40,963 nucleotides of DNA. Origin: CAYLWN01 sp964387625 (lineage in GTDB: Bacteria; Patescibacteriota; Microgenomatia; UBA10105). The first letter of the stretch is position 1. The number at the start of each line of letters is the position of its first letter. The stretch is from assembly GCA_964387625.1 (NCBI GenBank), contig CAYLWN010000006.1, positions 1-40,963 of the forward strand, written 5' to 3'. Under the pieces are notes generated by a model. The model did no database searches. It was not told where the DNA came from and saw nothing but the letters and a program-made list of their open reading frames with translations. Below are positions 7,503 to 14,845 of this stretch, in pieces. The position numbers were made by a program, and so were the translations under genes.

Positions 7503-10303
7503 AAAATATCTTTTGCCAAAGTTTCAGATTTAATTAAATTTATTAATTCTTCCGTTAATTTTTTATATTCATTTGGTAAAGTCACTATTATCCGTTCATC
7601 TATTTTACACCTTTTTTCCTTGCGTAAAACCTGAATTTTTCTGATCAAACCCCGAGCATCTCCTTCCATCTGTAATTGTGGAGTTATTTTGGTATCTAAT
7701 TTTACTTTAAGTTCCATACCTTTTTTATATTCTAATTGTTTAACATTAATTTCACTTTTTACAACCAATTCAATTGATGTGGGTAATTGTTCCTGTATGA
7801 CAACGGTCAATTTTGCCAATGGAATTCTGACTTTAATATTGGCTTCCTTTCTTTGCGAATGTGCCAGTTCGACAATCTTTCTTGCTGTTTGCATGTCAGT
7901 CTCTAATTTTGTATCAATCATTTCTTTATTTGCTTTAGGCCAATTGCATAAATGCACTGATTCTTCACCTGTTAAATTCCGATACATTTCTTCTGTAATA
8001 AATGGCACCAATGGAGCTAATATTTTTGAAAAAGTCGTTAATACTATAAATAAAGTTTGATAAGCTGCAGTTTTATCCGGATTATTGGCAACAGTCGGAC
8101 CAACTCGGTCTCTTATACGTCTGACATACCAGGTTGAAACGTCTTTAATCACAAAATCCCAAACAGTTGCGACCATCAACGGTGAATTGTATTCATCTAA
8201 TGATTTTTCAACTATTAATTGTATTTGACTCAATCTTGATAAAATCCATTTATCCAAAACATTAGTTAATTCTTTTACATCAATATTATTTTCAGGCTGC
8301 CAATTATCTACAATGGCATTGCTTATAAAAAAATTATAAACATTCCACAATATGAGTAAAAACCCTCGTACCTGATTTCTGTATTCAGTTTCTGAAATTA
8401 ATATATCTTCTCCCCGCATCACAGGACTGCCCAACAAATATAACCTTAACGCATCTCCTCCATATTTAGTCAACATTTCCTGCGGGTCCGGATAATTTCC
8501 ATAATTTTTACTCATTTTTCTGCCGTCTGTACCCAAAATTACTCCGGTAACCATCACGTTTTTAAATGCAGGTGAGTCGTATAAAGCTGTAGCAATCACG
8601 TGTAATACGTAAAACCAGGCCCTGATTTGACCGGTGTATTCCACAATAAAATCCGGTGGAAAAAATTCTGCTAATTTTACTTCTTGGTTAAACGGAAAGT
8701 GCCTTTCTGCAAAAGATGCTGATCCGGCTTCAATCCAAGAGTCCAAAACTTCTTTAACTCTAGTGGTAGTTTTTTTGCATTCATCACATTTGATTTTTAT
8801 TTCATCAATGCCTGGTTTATGCAAATCAGTAATTTTAACTCCGGCTTTTTCTTCCAATTCTTTGATAGATCCTGGAACAAATCTGTGACCACACTCGCAT
8901 TCCCACACTGGTACAGGTGATCCCCAATATCTTGATCTTGAGATGCACCAATCAGGTGCTGATTGTAAACTTTTTAAATACCTACCTAATTTAAAGTGTT
9001 TGGGAAACCAATTCACATTTTTATTAGTCTTTTCCATTTTGGGTTTTAATTTACCAACATTCACATACCACGCATTTTGCGGAGCGTAAAATAGGCGTGT
9101 ATGACAGCGCCAACACATTGGCACAGTGTGAGTAACAAGATCTTCATGGTAAATTAAGTTACGTTTTTTTAAATCTTGGATAACAAATTTATCAGCTTTC
9201 AAATAATACATTCCGGCAAATTGGGAAACTTCTTTTTTAAGCATTCCTTCTTCATCCACATGCAAAACAATTTGGATATTTTCTTTCTGCATCACAGCTA
9301 AATCTTCTTCTCCATAAGCTGCTATTGTAACTACTCCAGTTCCTTCGTCAGCTGCCACAAAATCTCCACCGATAATTACAAAAGCCCTTTTTCCTTCATC
9401 AATTTTATAAAAATTATAATGCGGTACAAATTTTTGACCGATTAATTTTTTTCCTTTAAATTCTTCCACAATCTCATACTTATCAGTTAAAACTTTAGTG
9501 GTTGTTTTTGCTAAAATATAAAAGTTTCCCCTTTGTTTCACTTTTACATAAGTTAAATTGGGATTTACGGCGAGCGCGGGTGTGGCTAATTTATTCCACG
9601 GAGTTGTAGACCAGGCTAATATAAACGTGTGCGGATCGTTTTGCATCTGGTATTTAAAAACTGCAGCGTTCTCAGTAATTTCTTTGTAATTATCAGCATC
9701 CATTGCCACTTCAAAGTTAGAAATAGGAGTCACACAATGCGGACAATACAGTGAAACTCTTAAACCTTTATAAATCAAGTCTTTTTCATACATTTGTTTA
9801 AAAACCCACATCACAGATTCCATGTAAGGCGTATCCATGGTCCTATACGCATTTTTAAAATCTACCCACCTCGCTATATGATCCACATACCATTCCCATT
9901 CAGAAGATACTTGGGAAACATAATTTTTACATTCTTTGATAAATACCCCCACGCCAATTTTTTCTTCAATATCTTTTTTTCTGGTTATTTTTAGTTTATT
10001 TTCCACTTTATTTTCTGCAGGTAATCCATGACAATCCCATCCCCAAACACGCCTCACCCGATAACCCTTCATAGTCATGTATCTGGGATATAAATCCTTA
10101 GGAATACTGGAAAGCAGTGTTCCGTAATGAGGAAGTCCTGTAATAAAAGGCGGACCATCCAAAAAAGTCCAGGTTTTATTTTCCGGACGGAATTCAACTG
10201 ATTTTTCAAAAGTTTTATTTTGTTTCCAATATTTAATTACCTGCTCTTCCATAACAGACAAATTTATTTGTGAATTCACTGGTTTAAATTGATGTTTTTT
10301 CAT
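7451..10303 (-). CDS. ileS: Isoleucyl-tRNA synthetase, eukaryote-like type
   Basis: Charges tRNA-Ile. At 950 residues it has the class I catalytic core with GPPFITGLPHYGTLL: the HIGH motif reads HYGT (59-62), so the last histidine is a threonine. The block RVWGWDCHGLPAENK (86-99) follows, then the editing domain with STTPWN, Zn-binding pairs CPHC and CWRCH, and KMSKN (in GRKMSKNYGN, near residue 600). Sequence style (GLPHYG, WGWDCHGLP) is that of the IleRS2 or eukaryote-like clade, whose members are often mupirocin tolerant. The start is the ATG at 10303, preceded by AAAGGA; a TTG at 10330 lies inside the terminator hairpin. Expression is controlled by a T-box leader. Confidence 0.95.
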   Translation of the reverse strand: MKKHQFKPVNSQINLSVMEEQVIKYWKQNKTFEKSVEFRPENKTWTFLDGPPFITGLPHYGTLLSSIPKDLYPRYMTMKGYRVRRVWGWDCHGLPAENKVENKLKITRKKDIEEKIGVGVFIKECKNYVSQVSSEWEWYVDHIARWVDFKNAYRTMDTPYMESVMWVFKQMYEKDLIYKGLRVSLYCPHCVTPISNFEVAMDADNYKEITENAAVFKYQMQNDPHTFILAWSTTPWNKLATPALAVNPNLTYVKVKQRGNFYILAKTTTKVLTDKYEIVEEFKGKKLIGQKFVPHYNFYKIDEGKRAFVIIGGDFVAADEGTGVVTIAAYGEEDLAVMQKENIQIVLHVDEEGMLKKEVSQFAGMYYLKADKFVIQDLKKRNLIYHEDLVTHTVPMCWRCHTRLFYAPQNAWYVNVGKLKPKMEKTNKNVNWFPKHFKLGRYLKSLQSAPDWCISRSRYWGSPVPVWECECGHRFVPGSIKELEEKAGVKITDLHKPGIDEIKIKCDECKKTTTRVKEVLDSWIEAGSASFAERHFPFNQEVKLAEFFPPDFIVEYTGQIRAWFYVLHVIATALYDSPAFKNVMVTGVILGTDGRKMSKNYGNYPDPQEMLTKYGGDALRLYLLGSPVMRGEDILISETEYRNQVRGFLLILWNVYNFFISNAIVDNWQPENNIDVKELTNVLDKWILSRLSQIQLIVEKSLDEYNSPLMVATVWDFVIKDVSTWYVRRIRDRVGPTVANNPDKTAAYQTLFIVLTTFSKILAPLVPFITEEMYRNLTGEESVHLCNWPKANKEMIDTKLETDMQTARKIVELAHSQRKEANIKVRIPLAKLTVVIQEQLPTSIELVVKSEINVKQLEYKKGMELKVKLDTKITPQLQMEGDARGLIRKIQVLRKEKRCKIDERIIVTLPNEYKKLTEELINLIKSETLAKDILWKDTLEISTGQLLSSH

Positions 10304-10360
10304 AAAAAAAAGGTCCTTTATAATTCCCAATAATTTATTATATCAGGAACTATAAGGACC
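10304..10360 (-). terminator. T-box-controlled intrinsic terminator before ileS
   Basis: On the minus strand GGTCCTTATAGTTCC (10360-10346) pairs with GGGAATTATAAAGGACC (about 10328-10312), followed by eight T residues that run straight into the ileS ATG. The 3' arm contains the AAAGGA ribosome-binding site, so the hairpin could block both transcription and translation. Confidence 0.88.
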
Positions 10361-10410
10361 GTTCATCAAGTTATCAAGATAAAAATTAAATTTATCCTGA
10401 AATTGCTTGG

Positions 10411-10434
10411 CCTCCGTAGCTTTAGCGAAGGAGG
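10411..10434. repeat. CPR palindromic repeat, copy 1
   Basis: CCTCCGTAGC-TTTA-GCGAAGGAGG, an imperfect inverted repeat, lies in the apical loop of the T-box antiterminator. A second copy with the same arms is at 10579-10603. Confidence 0.75.
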
Positions 10435-10460
10435 GTCGAAAGGTGGTACCACCTTAATTC

Positions 10461-10491
10461 AGTTCGTAGTTTTTAGTTCGTAGTTCATAGT
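10461..10491. repeat. Short tandem repeat AGTTCGTAGT
   Basis: AGTTCGTAGT occurs at 10461-10470 and 10475-10484, followed by the variant AGTTCATAGT (10482-10491). It lies in the T-box leader between the palindromic repeats and the T-box core. No gene is seen in it. Confidence 0.7.
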
Positions 10492-10578
10492 ATTTCTAAT
10501 TTAGAACTTTATGAACTTTATTAACTCAGAACTCTTATTTTCAAGCTGTCACGGGCTTTCCCGAAATGATTTACTCAT

Positions 10579-10603
10579 CCTCCGAAGCTTCATGCGAAGG
10601 AGG
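10579..10603. repeat. CPR palindromic repeat, copy 2
   Basis: CCTCCGAAGCTT, CAT and GCGAAGGAGG form an imperfect inverted repeat related to the copy at 10411-10434 and in the same orientation. It lies in the upstream part of the ileS leader near the scaffold gap. Confidence 0.75.
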
Positions 10604-10665
10604 ACTTTCTTCGTCCAACGTATGAAATAAATTCATTCTTCCGGTGATTACCGAAATCAGACGTT

Positions 10666-10765
10666 NNNNNNNNNNNNNNNNNNNNNNNNNNNNNNNNNNN
10701 NNNNNNNNNNNNNNNNNNNNNNNNNNNNNNNNNNNNNNNNNNNNNNNNNNNNNNNNNNNNNNNNN
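10666..10765. other. Scaffold gap (100 N)
   Basis: Exactly 100 undetermined bases, so the true length is unknown. It hides the start of the ileS leader and its promoter. The sequence on both sides is non-coding. Confidence 0.98.
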
Positions 10766-10830
10766 AGTTTACCAAAAACTCGTTCAAACCTCAACTTTTT
10801 TGAATTTTCACTTCTATTTATAATTATGTA

Positions 10831-10839
10831 TGGTATAAT
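10831..10839 (+). promoter_or_regulatory. Extended -10 promoter of the second deformylase (leaderless)
   Basis: TGG-TATAAT is an extended -10 with no clear -35. The -10 box ends nine bases before the ATG at 10849, so the mRNA would begin within about three bases of the start codon. Confidence 0.6.
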
Positions 10840-10848
10840 TTGGTTGTT

Positions 10849-11472
10849 ATGGCAGTAAAAAAGATAATTGAGATAGGTCACAGAGTTTTAAAACTAAATA
10901 ATCAAAAAGTCAAAAATTTTAAATCTTTAAAACTTAAAAAACTTGTATGCGATCTTACAGATACAATGAAATTTGTTGATCTTATAGGTATTGCCGCTCC
11001 TCAAATCGCTGAAAATTATCAGGTATTTTTAACACAACCCAGAAAAACTGCAGCCCGAAATATTGGAAAATCAGATAATTTACGTGTTTATATCAATCCT
11101 AAAATAACGTGTTCTTCAAAAGAAACTAATCTAATTTATGAAGGATGTGGATGTGTCACCAAAGGATCTATTTTCGGACCAGTTTTAAGACCCAAAGAAA
11201 TTGAAATTGAAGCTTATGATTTAGAAGGAAATAAATTCTCTCTAAGATGTGATGGCATTTTGGCCAGAGTGATCCAACATGAATATGATCATTTACAGGG
11301 AATCGAATTTTTAGAGAAAGTTACAGATAATCGCAAAATAATCTCATGGCAATTTTATAAAAAAGATATCCGTAATTCAAAAGCTCAAAAAGAAGCATCA
11401 TTAATAACTAAAATAGTATATAAAAAAAATATAATTGTTCCACCTTGGAGGTGTTTTTCTCTTGACACCTAA
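10849..11472 (+). CDS. Divergent peptide deformylase-like protein
   Basis: Deformylase-fold metalloprotease family. Visible motifs are IGIAAPQ (46-52, where the usual first Gly of GxGxAAPQ is Leu45), EGCGC (98-102, where EGCLS is usual; the metal ligand Cys100 is kept), and HEYDHLQG (144-151, ligands His144 and His148, catalytic Glu145). All catalytic residues remain, so activity is plausible, but the altered second motif and a long insertion point to a different substrate from the canonical enzyme at 11503-12051. The ATG at 10849 was chosen over a TTG at 10840. The last 11 codons and the stop lie inside a repeat element (11440-11478). It is one of two plus-strand genes and converges with the canonical def. 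Confidence 0.82.
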   Translation: MAVKKIIEIGHRVLKLNNQKVKNFKSLKLKKLVCDLTDTMKFVDLIGIAAPQIAENYQVFLTQPRKTAARNIGKSDNLRVYINPKITCSSKETNLIYEGCGCVTKGSIFGPVLRPKEIEIEAYDLEGNKFSLRCDGILARVIQHEYDHLQGIEFLEKVTDNRKIISWQFYKKDIRNSKAQKEASLITKIVYKKNIIVPPWRCFSLDT

Positions 11473-11478
11473 GGATAT
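11440..11478 (+). repeat. Hairpin repeat, copy A, overlapping the end of the second deformylase
   Basis: CCACCTTGGAGGTG followed by TTTTTCTCTTGACACCT and AAGGATAT. AGGTGT pairs with ACACCT across TTTTCTCTTG. The sequence GGAGGTGTTTTTCTCTTGA is repeated exactly at 12117-12135. CACC-TTGG-AGGTG followed by T5 could also act as a weak plus-strand terminator. Confidence 0.7.
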
Positions 11479-11502
11479 TTGGAAGAATATTTAACAGTGA
11501 AC

Positions 11503-12051
11503 TTATTCAACTTTTTTAGTAATTTTTTTAGCCATTAATTTCAAATATTCTTTTTCAGTGATGATGTCTTTTGTGTCCACTACCCTGTCTAAAAAAACCA
11601 GGCCTTCTAAATGATCAAACTCATGTTGAAAAATTTTAGCAATAAAATCTGCATAATTTTTAGTTTGAATTTTGCCTTTAATGTCCGTATATTCAACTTT
11701 AATTTTAGTAAAACGCGGAATTAAAGCTCGTATACCCGGAATTGATAAACAACCTTCCCAATCTTTATATTTTATTTCATTATGCCAAATAATTTTTGGA
11801 TTTATAATTGCTGTCGGTTTCATTAAAGGTGCGTTAGGATATCTGGTATTCGGATGAGAAGCGATAATAAAAATTCTTTGTGAGATATAAGCTTGCGGAG
11901 CTGCCATTCCAACTCCATCAATATCCATCACCGTTTCTGTTAAATCAGCAATTAATTCCTGCACCTGTCTGGATTTAATCTTTGTTACTGGTTTTGCCTT
12001 TTGACGAAGTATAGGGTGTCCAAGCTGTGCAACCTGTAATAATCTAGCCAT
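11503..12051 (-). CDS. def: Peptide deformylase
   Basis: Removes the formyl group from the N-terminal Met of new proteins. All three motifs are canonical: GVGMAAPQ (46-53), EGCLSIPG (99-106) with metal ligand Cys101, and QHEFDHLEG (142-150) with His143, Glu144 and His147. The length of 182 residues is normal. It lies downstream of ftsZ on the same strand and has its own -10 box nine bases before the ATG, so it is probably transcribed as a leaderless mRNA. It converges with the divergent paralogue, the stops being 31 bases apart. Confidence 0.96.
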   Translation of the reverse strand: MARLLQVAQLGHPILRQKAKPVTKIKSRQVQELIADLTETVMDIDGVGMAAPQAYISQRIFIIASHPNTRYPNAPLMKPTAIINPKIIWHNEIKYKDWEGCLSIPGIRALIPRFTKIKVEYTDIKGKIQTKNYADFIAKIFQHEFDHLEGLVFLDRVVDTKDIITEKEYLKLMAKKITKKVE

Positions 12052-12060
12052 AATTTGCTA

Positions 12061-12066
12061 ATTATA
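12061..12066 (-). promoter_or_regulatory. -10 box of def (leaderless)
   Basis: Minus-strand TATAAT ends nine bases before the def ATG at 12051; no good -35 is seen. No Shine-Dalgarno lies between them. Confidence 0.5.
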
Positions 12067-12084
12067 CTATAAACTTTAAATTGA

Positions 12085-12116
12085 TAAAATCTTACACCTC
12101 TAAAATCTTACACCTC
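12085..12116 (+). repeat. Tandem duplication of 16 bases
   Basis: TAAAATCTTACACCTC occurs twice in a row (12085-12100 and 12101-12116). The second copy runs into the hairpin repeat at 12111-12148. Confidence 0.85.
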
Positions 12117-12148
12117 GGAGGTGTTTTTCTCTTGACGCCTCGGGATAT
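12111..12148 (+). repeat. Hairpin repeat, copy B
   Basis: CACCTCGGAGGTG followed by TTTTTCTCTTGACGCCT and CGGGATAT. It matches copy A (11440-11478). The stem AGGTGT pairs with ACGCCT through a G.U, whereas copy A has ACACCT, so pairing is kept despite the change. The position, after ftsZ in the plus-strand reading, is non-coding. Confidence 0.7.
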
Positions 12149-12166
12149 AAGAAAAATATTTAATAA

Positions 12167-13345
12167 TTAGGATTTCTTGCGTAAGAATGCCGGAATATCA
12201 TATTCATCTTCCATCGGAATATCACTTGTATCAGTAGGAAGATTTTGATTGGTTGGAGGTGTTGTTGCTTGAGTCTGATTATTTTGTGAATTAGTGGTTG
12301 CCACCGGTTTTTGATTATTGGTCTGATATTGTGATTGCATGGATTTCATAGAATACATAGAAGGTGATGTAAAACTTTGTAAAGTTCTTCTGGTTTCATC
12401 AAAACCTGTGGCAATTACGGAAATTTTTATCTGGTCTACCATTGTTTCATCAATTGTAGCTCCAAAAATAATATTGGCATCAGGATCCACTGCTTGCGAA
12501 ATCATCTTAGCTGCTTCATCCACTTCTGTCATGGTCATGTCTTTTCCACCAGTAATATTGAATAACACTCCTTTAGCTCCATCTATGGAAATTTCCAAAA
12601 GAGGTGAAGCAATTGCCATTCTGGCAGCGGTTGCAGCCCTATTTTCTCCGGTTCCGGTTCCAATACCCATCAAGGCTGATCCGGCATTAGTCATAATGGC
12701 TCTGACATCTGCAAAATCTACATTTATAAGTCCCGGAGTTACTATTAGATCAGAAATGCTTTGCACTCCTTGTCCCAAAACACTATCTGCTACACGAAAC
12801 GCTTCCAAAAGTGATAATTTTTTATCAACTACATCCAAAATTCTTTGATTGGGAATTACAATTAATGTATCAACTTTTTCTTTTAATAAAACAATGCCGT
12901 CTTCAGCAGTTACCAATCTTCTGGTGCCTTCAAAAGCAAAGGGTTTAGTTGCTACAGCCACAGTCAAAGCGCCCATTTCCTTGGCAATTTGAGCAATAAT
13001 AGGTGTTCCACCGGTTCCTGTCCCGCCACCTTCACCGCAAGTAAGAAACACCATGTCTGAATCAAGTAATTGCTCTTTAATTTTTTCTTTTGATTCTTCA
13101 GCAGCTTGCCTACCAATTTCCGGATTTCCACCAGATCCTAAACCTCTGGTTAAATTTTCTCCAATTTGAATTTTAGTAGGAGATAATGAGGTTAACAATG
13201 CTTGTGCGTCAGTATTTACTGCTATAAAATCTACGCCTTGGATTTGTGATGTGGCAATCATGGAATTAATGGCGTTACATCCGCCTCCACCCACTCCAAT
13301 CACTTTAATTTTGGCAAATCGTGCAATTTCAGGCTTAATTAACAT
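12167..13345 (-). CDS. ftsZ: Cell division protein FtsZ
   Basis: Tubulin-like GTPase that forms the division ring. The N-terminal GTPase domain has VIGVGGGGCNAINSM (15-29) and the tubulin signature GGGTGTGG (106-113, here CGEGGGTGTGGTP). The C-terminal domain is followed by a Gln/Thr/Asn-rich linker of about 50 residues and the conserved tail DEYDIPAFLRKKS, which binds FtsA. I chose the ATG at 13345; a GTG at 13372 would add MIFFQKNIF, which is not family-like. There is no clear Shine-Dalgarno. It is the last gene of the dcw cluster, separated from ftsA by about 200 bases with its own promoter candidate and two inverted repeats. Confidence 0.97.
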   Translation of the reverse strand: MLIKPEIARFAKIKVIGVGGGGCNAINSMIATSQIQGVDFIAVNTDAQALLTSLSPTKIQIGENLTRGLGSGGNPEIGRQAAEESKEKIKEQLLDSDMVFLTCGEGGGTGTGGTPIIAQIAKEMGALTVAVATKPFAFEGTRRLVTAEDGIVLLKEKVDTLIVIPNQRILDVVDKKLSLLEAFRVADSVLGQGVQSISDLIVTPGLINVDFADVRAIMTNAGSALMGIGTGTGENRAATAARMAIASPLLEISIDGAKGVLFNITGGKDMTMTEVDEAAKMISQAVDPDANIIFGATIDETMVDQIKISVIATGFDETRRTLQSFTSPSMYSMKSMQSQYQTNNQKPVATTNSQNNQTQATTPPTNQNLPTDTSDIPMEDEYDIPAFLRKKS

Positions 13346-13425
13346 AAAAATATTTTTTTGAAAAAAAATCACGAAGCTTTATCATTTAAGAGGAAAGCTC
13401 GGGGCAGTAAATTTAACTTGACATC

Positions 13426-13454
13426 AATTTATCATTAATTATCTATGTTGTAAA
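13426..13454 (-). promoter_or_regulatory. Candidate ftsZ promoter
   Basis: Minus-strand -35 TTTACA (13454-13449), 17-base spacer, -10 TAAATT (13431-13426). This would give a leader of about 75 bases. The -10 is a weak match. Confidence 0.4.
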
Positions 13455-13465
13455 TAGTATTTTTT

Positions 13466-13508
13466 AGAGTCTGTTTAGTTTCGATTCAATCGAATCATTA
13501 CAGACTCT
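13466..13508. repeat. Inverted repeat between ftsA and ftsZ
   Basis: AGAGTCTG and CAGACTCT form an eight-base outer stem, with an inner perfect stem TTCGAT-TCA-ATCGAA. Neither strand continues with a T run, so it is not an ordinary terminator. It lies just upstream of the candidate ftsZ -35 box. Confidence 0.6.
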
Positions 13509-13512
13509 TATG

Positions 13513-13551
13513 AAGTTGTTTTACCTTTTGATTCCAGTTTTTAAACAACTT
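13513..13551. repeat. Inverted repeat directly after ftsA
   Basis: AAGTTGTTT (13513-13521) and AAACAACTT (13543-13551) pair over nine bases around a 21-base loop, immediately behind the ftsA stop codon. No T run follows. Confidence 0.5.
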
Positions 13552-14829
13552 TTAAGGCAAAAAAGGTTTTAAAATATCACCCAATTTTCCCCAAATACCT
13601 TTAAAAGGCATTTTCCCGCTGAATTTATGCAATAATGGTTGAGTTGTTTCTTCTGTCGAATTATTTGCTCCATACCTAACTAAACCAACTGACGTTGCAT
13701 AAGCAGGTGTTAATATTTCATCAACTAATCCAGTTATGCCGGTTGGAATTCCTATCCTAACCGGCATGGCCAAATTTCTTCTGGCTGCCTCAACTATTCC
13801 AACAGTATCAGCTCCGCCTCCACAAATTACCACTCCTGATGGTGTCATTCCTCCAAATCCGCTTTTTTTTATTTCTAATCCCACCATAGTTAAAATTTCA
13901 TTTAATCGGGGCCTGATAATACCGTCAATCAAAGTTTTCTTTGATACTTTTCGTAAATCTTCTGACAAATTTAAACTGGTAAAATCCATTTCATCATCTT
14001 TATGCCTATCTTTTGCATCTTGAGGGTTTGGATTATTTTTAGTTTTATCAGACAACATAAGTTTAATTTTTTCAGAACTTTCTTGAGAAATTCGCAGTCC
14101 AATTGCTAAATCAGCTGTAATATTTTTTGCGCCAATCGGAATGACCGATGAATAAGCTAAAGCTCCTTCGACAAAAATCGCTACATCTGTCGTACCTCCT
14201 CCTATATCAATCAAAACCACGCCCAATTCTTTTTCCGTATCTGTCAGTACTGCTTGGGCTGATGCTAAACCTGAAAACACCATCCCTGAAATTCCAATTC
14301 CCAAATCTCCAACACATTTTTCCAGAGTTTTTATTGCCGGTGTTGAACCTGTCACTAAATGTGTTTCCACTTCCAAACGTACACCAGTCATGCCTTTTGG
14401 ATCAGCAATTTCAGATTGTCCATCAACTGTGAAACTTCTCGGTAAAACATGCAATACTTCCCGTGATGAAGGAATCGAAACTGCTCTCGCTGCTTCAATT
14501 ACCCGATCTACGTCAGTTTCCACGATTTCTTTTTCAGGTTCTGAAACAGCTACCACGCCGTGAGAATTTAGTGAGGCGATTTGATTTCCTCCCACACTTA
14601 CGAATGCAGATGCAATTCCTACTCCTGCCATTCTTTCTGCAGCTTCCAAAGAGGGAGAAATACTCGCTTCAGCATCGTCAATTTTTACTACTTGTCCTTT
14701 TCTGATGCCTTTGCTTTCAACTGTTGCAACTCCTAAAATATTTAAAGGTCCTTCCTCTTTTATCGAGGCAATCACAGTTGCAATTTTTGAAGTACCGATA
14801 TCTATTCCTACAATTGTTCGATCACGCAT
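13552..14829 (-). CDS. ftsA: Cell division protein FtsA
   Basis: Actin-fold ATPase that tethers FtsZ to the membrane. Phosphate-binding loop 1 is VGIDIGTSKIATV (7-19) and the second is VLIDIGGGTTDVAIF; the SHS2/1C region follows the first loop. The C-terminus GIWGKLGDILKPFLP has the alternating pattern of the amphipathic membrane-targeting helix. The ATG at 14829 gives 425 residues, a normal size, and leaves 16 bases after ftsQ with GGGAA upstream; an alternative start at 14859 would overlap ftsQ and add MEICKKWEFH. Residues about 265-290 are a charged insertion (NNPNPQDAKDRHKDDE). Confidence 0.95.
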   Translation of the reverse strand: MRDRTIVGIDIGTSKIATVIASIKEEGPLNILGVATVESKGIRKGQVVKIDDAEASISPSLEAAERMAGVGIASAFVSVGGNQIASLNSHGVVAVSEPEKEIVETDVDRVIEAARAVSIPSSREVLHVLPRSFTVDGQSEIADPKGMTGVRLEVETHLVTGSTPAIKTLEKCVGDLGIGISGMVFSGLASAQAVLTDTEKELGVVLIDIGGGTTDVAIFVEGALAYSSVIPIGAKNITADLAIGLRISQESSEKIKLMLSDKTKNNPNPQDAKDRHKDDEMDFTSLNLSEDLRKVSKKTLIDGIIRPRLNEILTMVGLEIKKSGFGGMTPSGVVICGGGADTVGIVEAARRNLAMPVRIGIPTGITGLVDEILTPAYATSVGLVRYGANNSTEETTQPLLHKFSGKMPFKGIWGKLGDILKPFLP

Positions 14830-14845
14830 ATGAAATTCCCATTTC

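Larger units (their letters stand above)
10353..10665 (-). promoter_or_regulatory. T-box riboswitch of ileS (5' part lost in gap)
   Basis: The minus-strand T-box core is AAGG-TGGTACC-ACC at 10455-10442. UAAGG can pair with CCUUA and ACC with GGU of the contiguous strand GGUCCUUA (10360-10353), leaving the seven-base bulge UGGUACC. This is the T-box antiterminator architecture, and the same GGUCCUUA is the 5' arm of the terminator, so the two structures exclude each other. UGGU in the bulge fits a tRNA ending ACCA (discriminator A). The 75 or more bases between the two antiterminator strands contain a CPR palindrome. Stem I with the specifier codon could not be placed firmly: an AAAUCA with an Ile codon AUC is at about 10572-10567, but stem I may extend into the 10666-10765 gap. 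Confidence 0.85.

Noticed and set aside
10304..10330. Upstream TTG start of ileS (10330)
   Set aside because: It lies in the terminator stem, and the added residues (MGIIKDLFF) are not seen in IleRS; the ATG at 10303 has its own Shine-Dalgarno.
10442..10455. T-box for the plus-strand deformylase
   Set aside because: The palindromic core reads the same on both strands, but only the minus strand has a matching antiterminator partner and a terminator before a synthetase gene.
10590..10881. Short open frames running through the N gap
   Set aside because: They exist only because N codons are read as open; no composition or motif supports them.
11440..11478. Rho-independent terminator of the divergent deformylase
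   Set aside because: The hairpin and T run are there, but they lie mostly inside the coding sequence and the copy at 12111-12148 has no matching gene end on that strand; kept only as a repeat.
13346..13372. GTG start of ftsZ at 13372
   Set aside because: The added residues MIFFQKNIF do not look like FtsZ; the sequence before the ATG is merely T/A-rich leader.
13466..13508. ftsA transcription terminator
   Set aside because: The stem is good but followed by AAAAAA on the minus strand, not by a T run.
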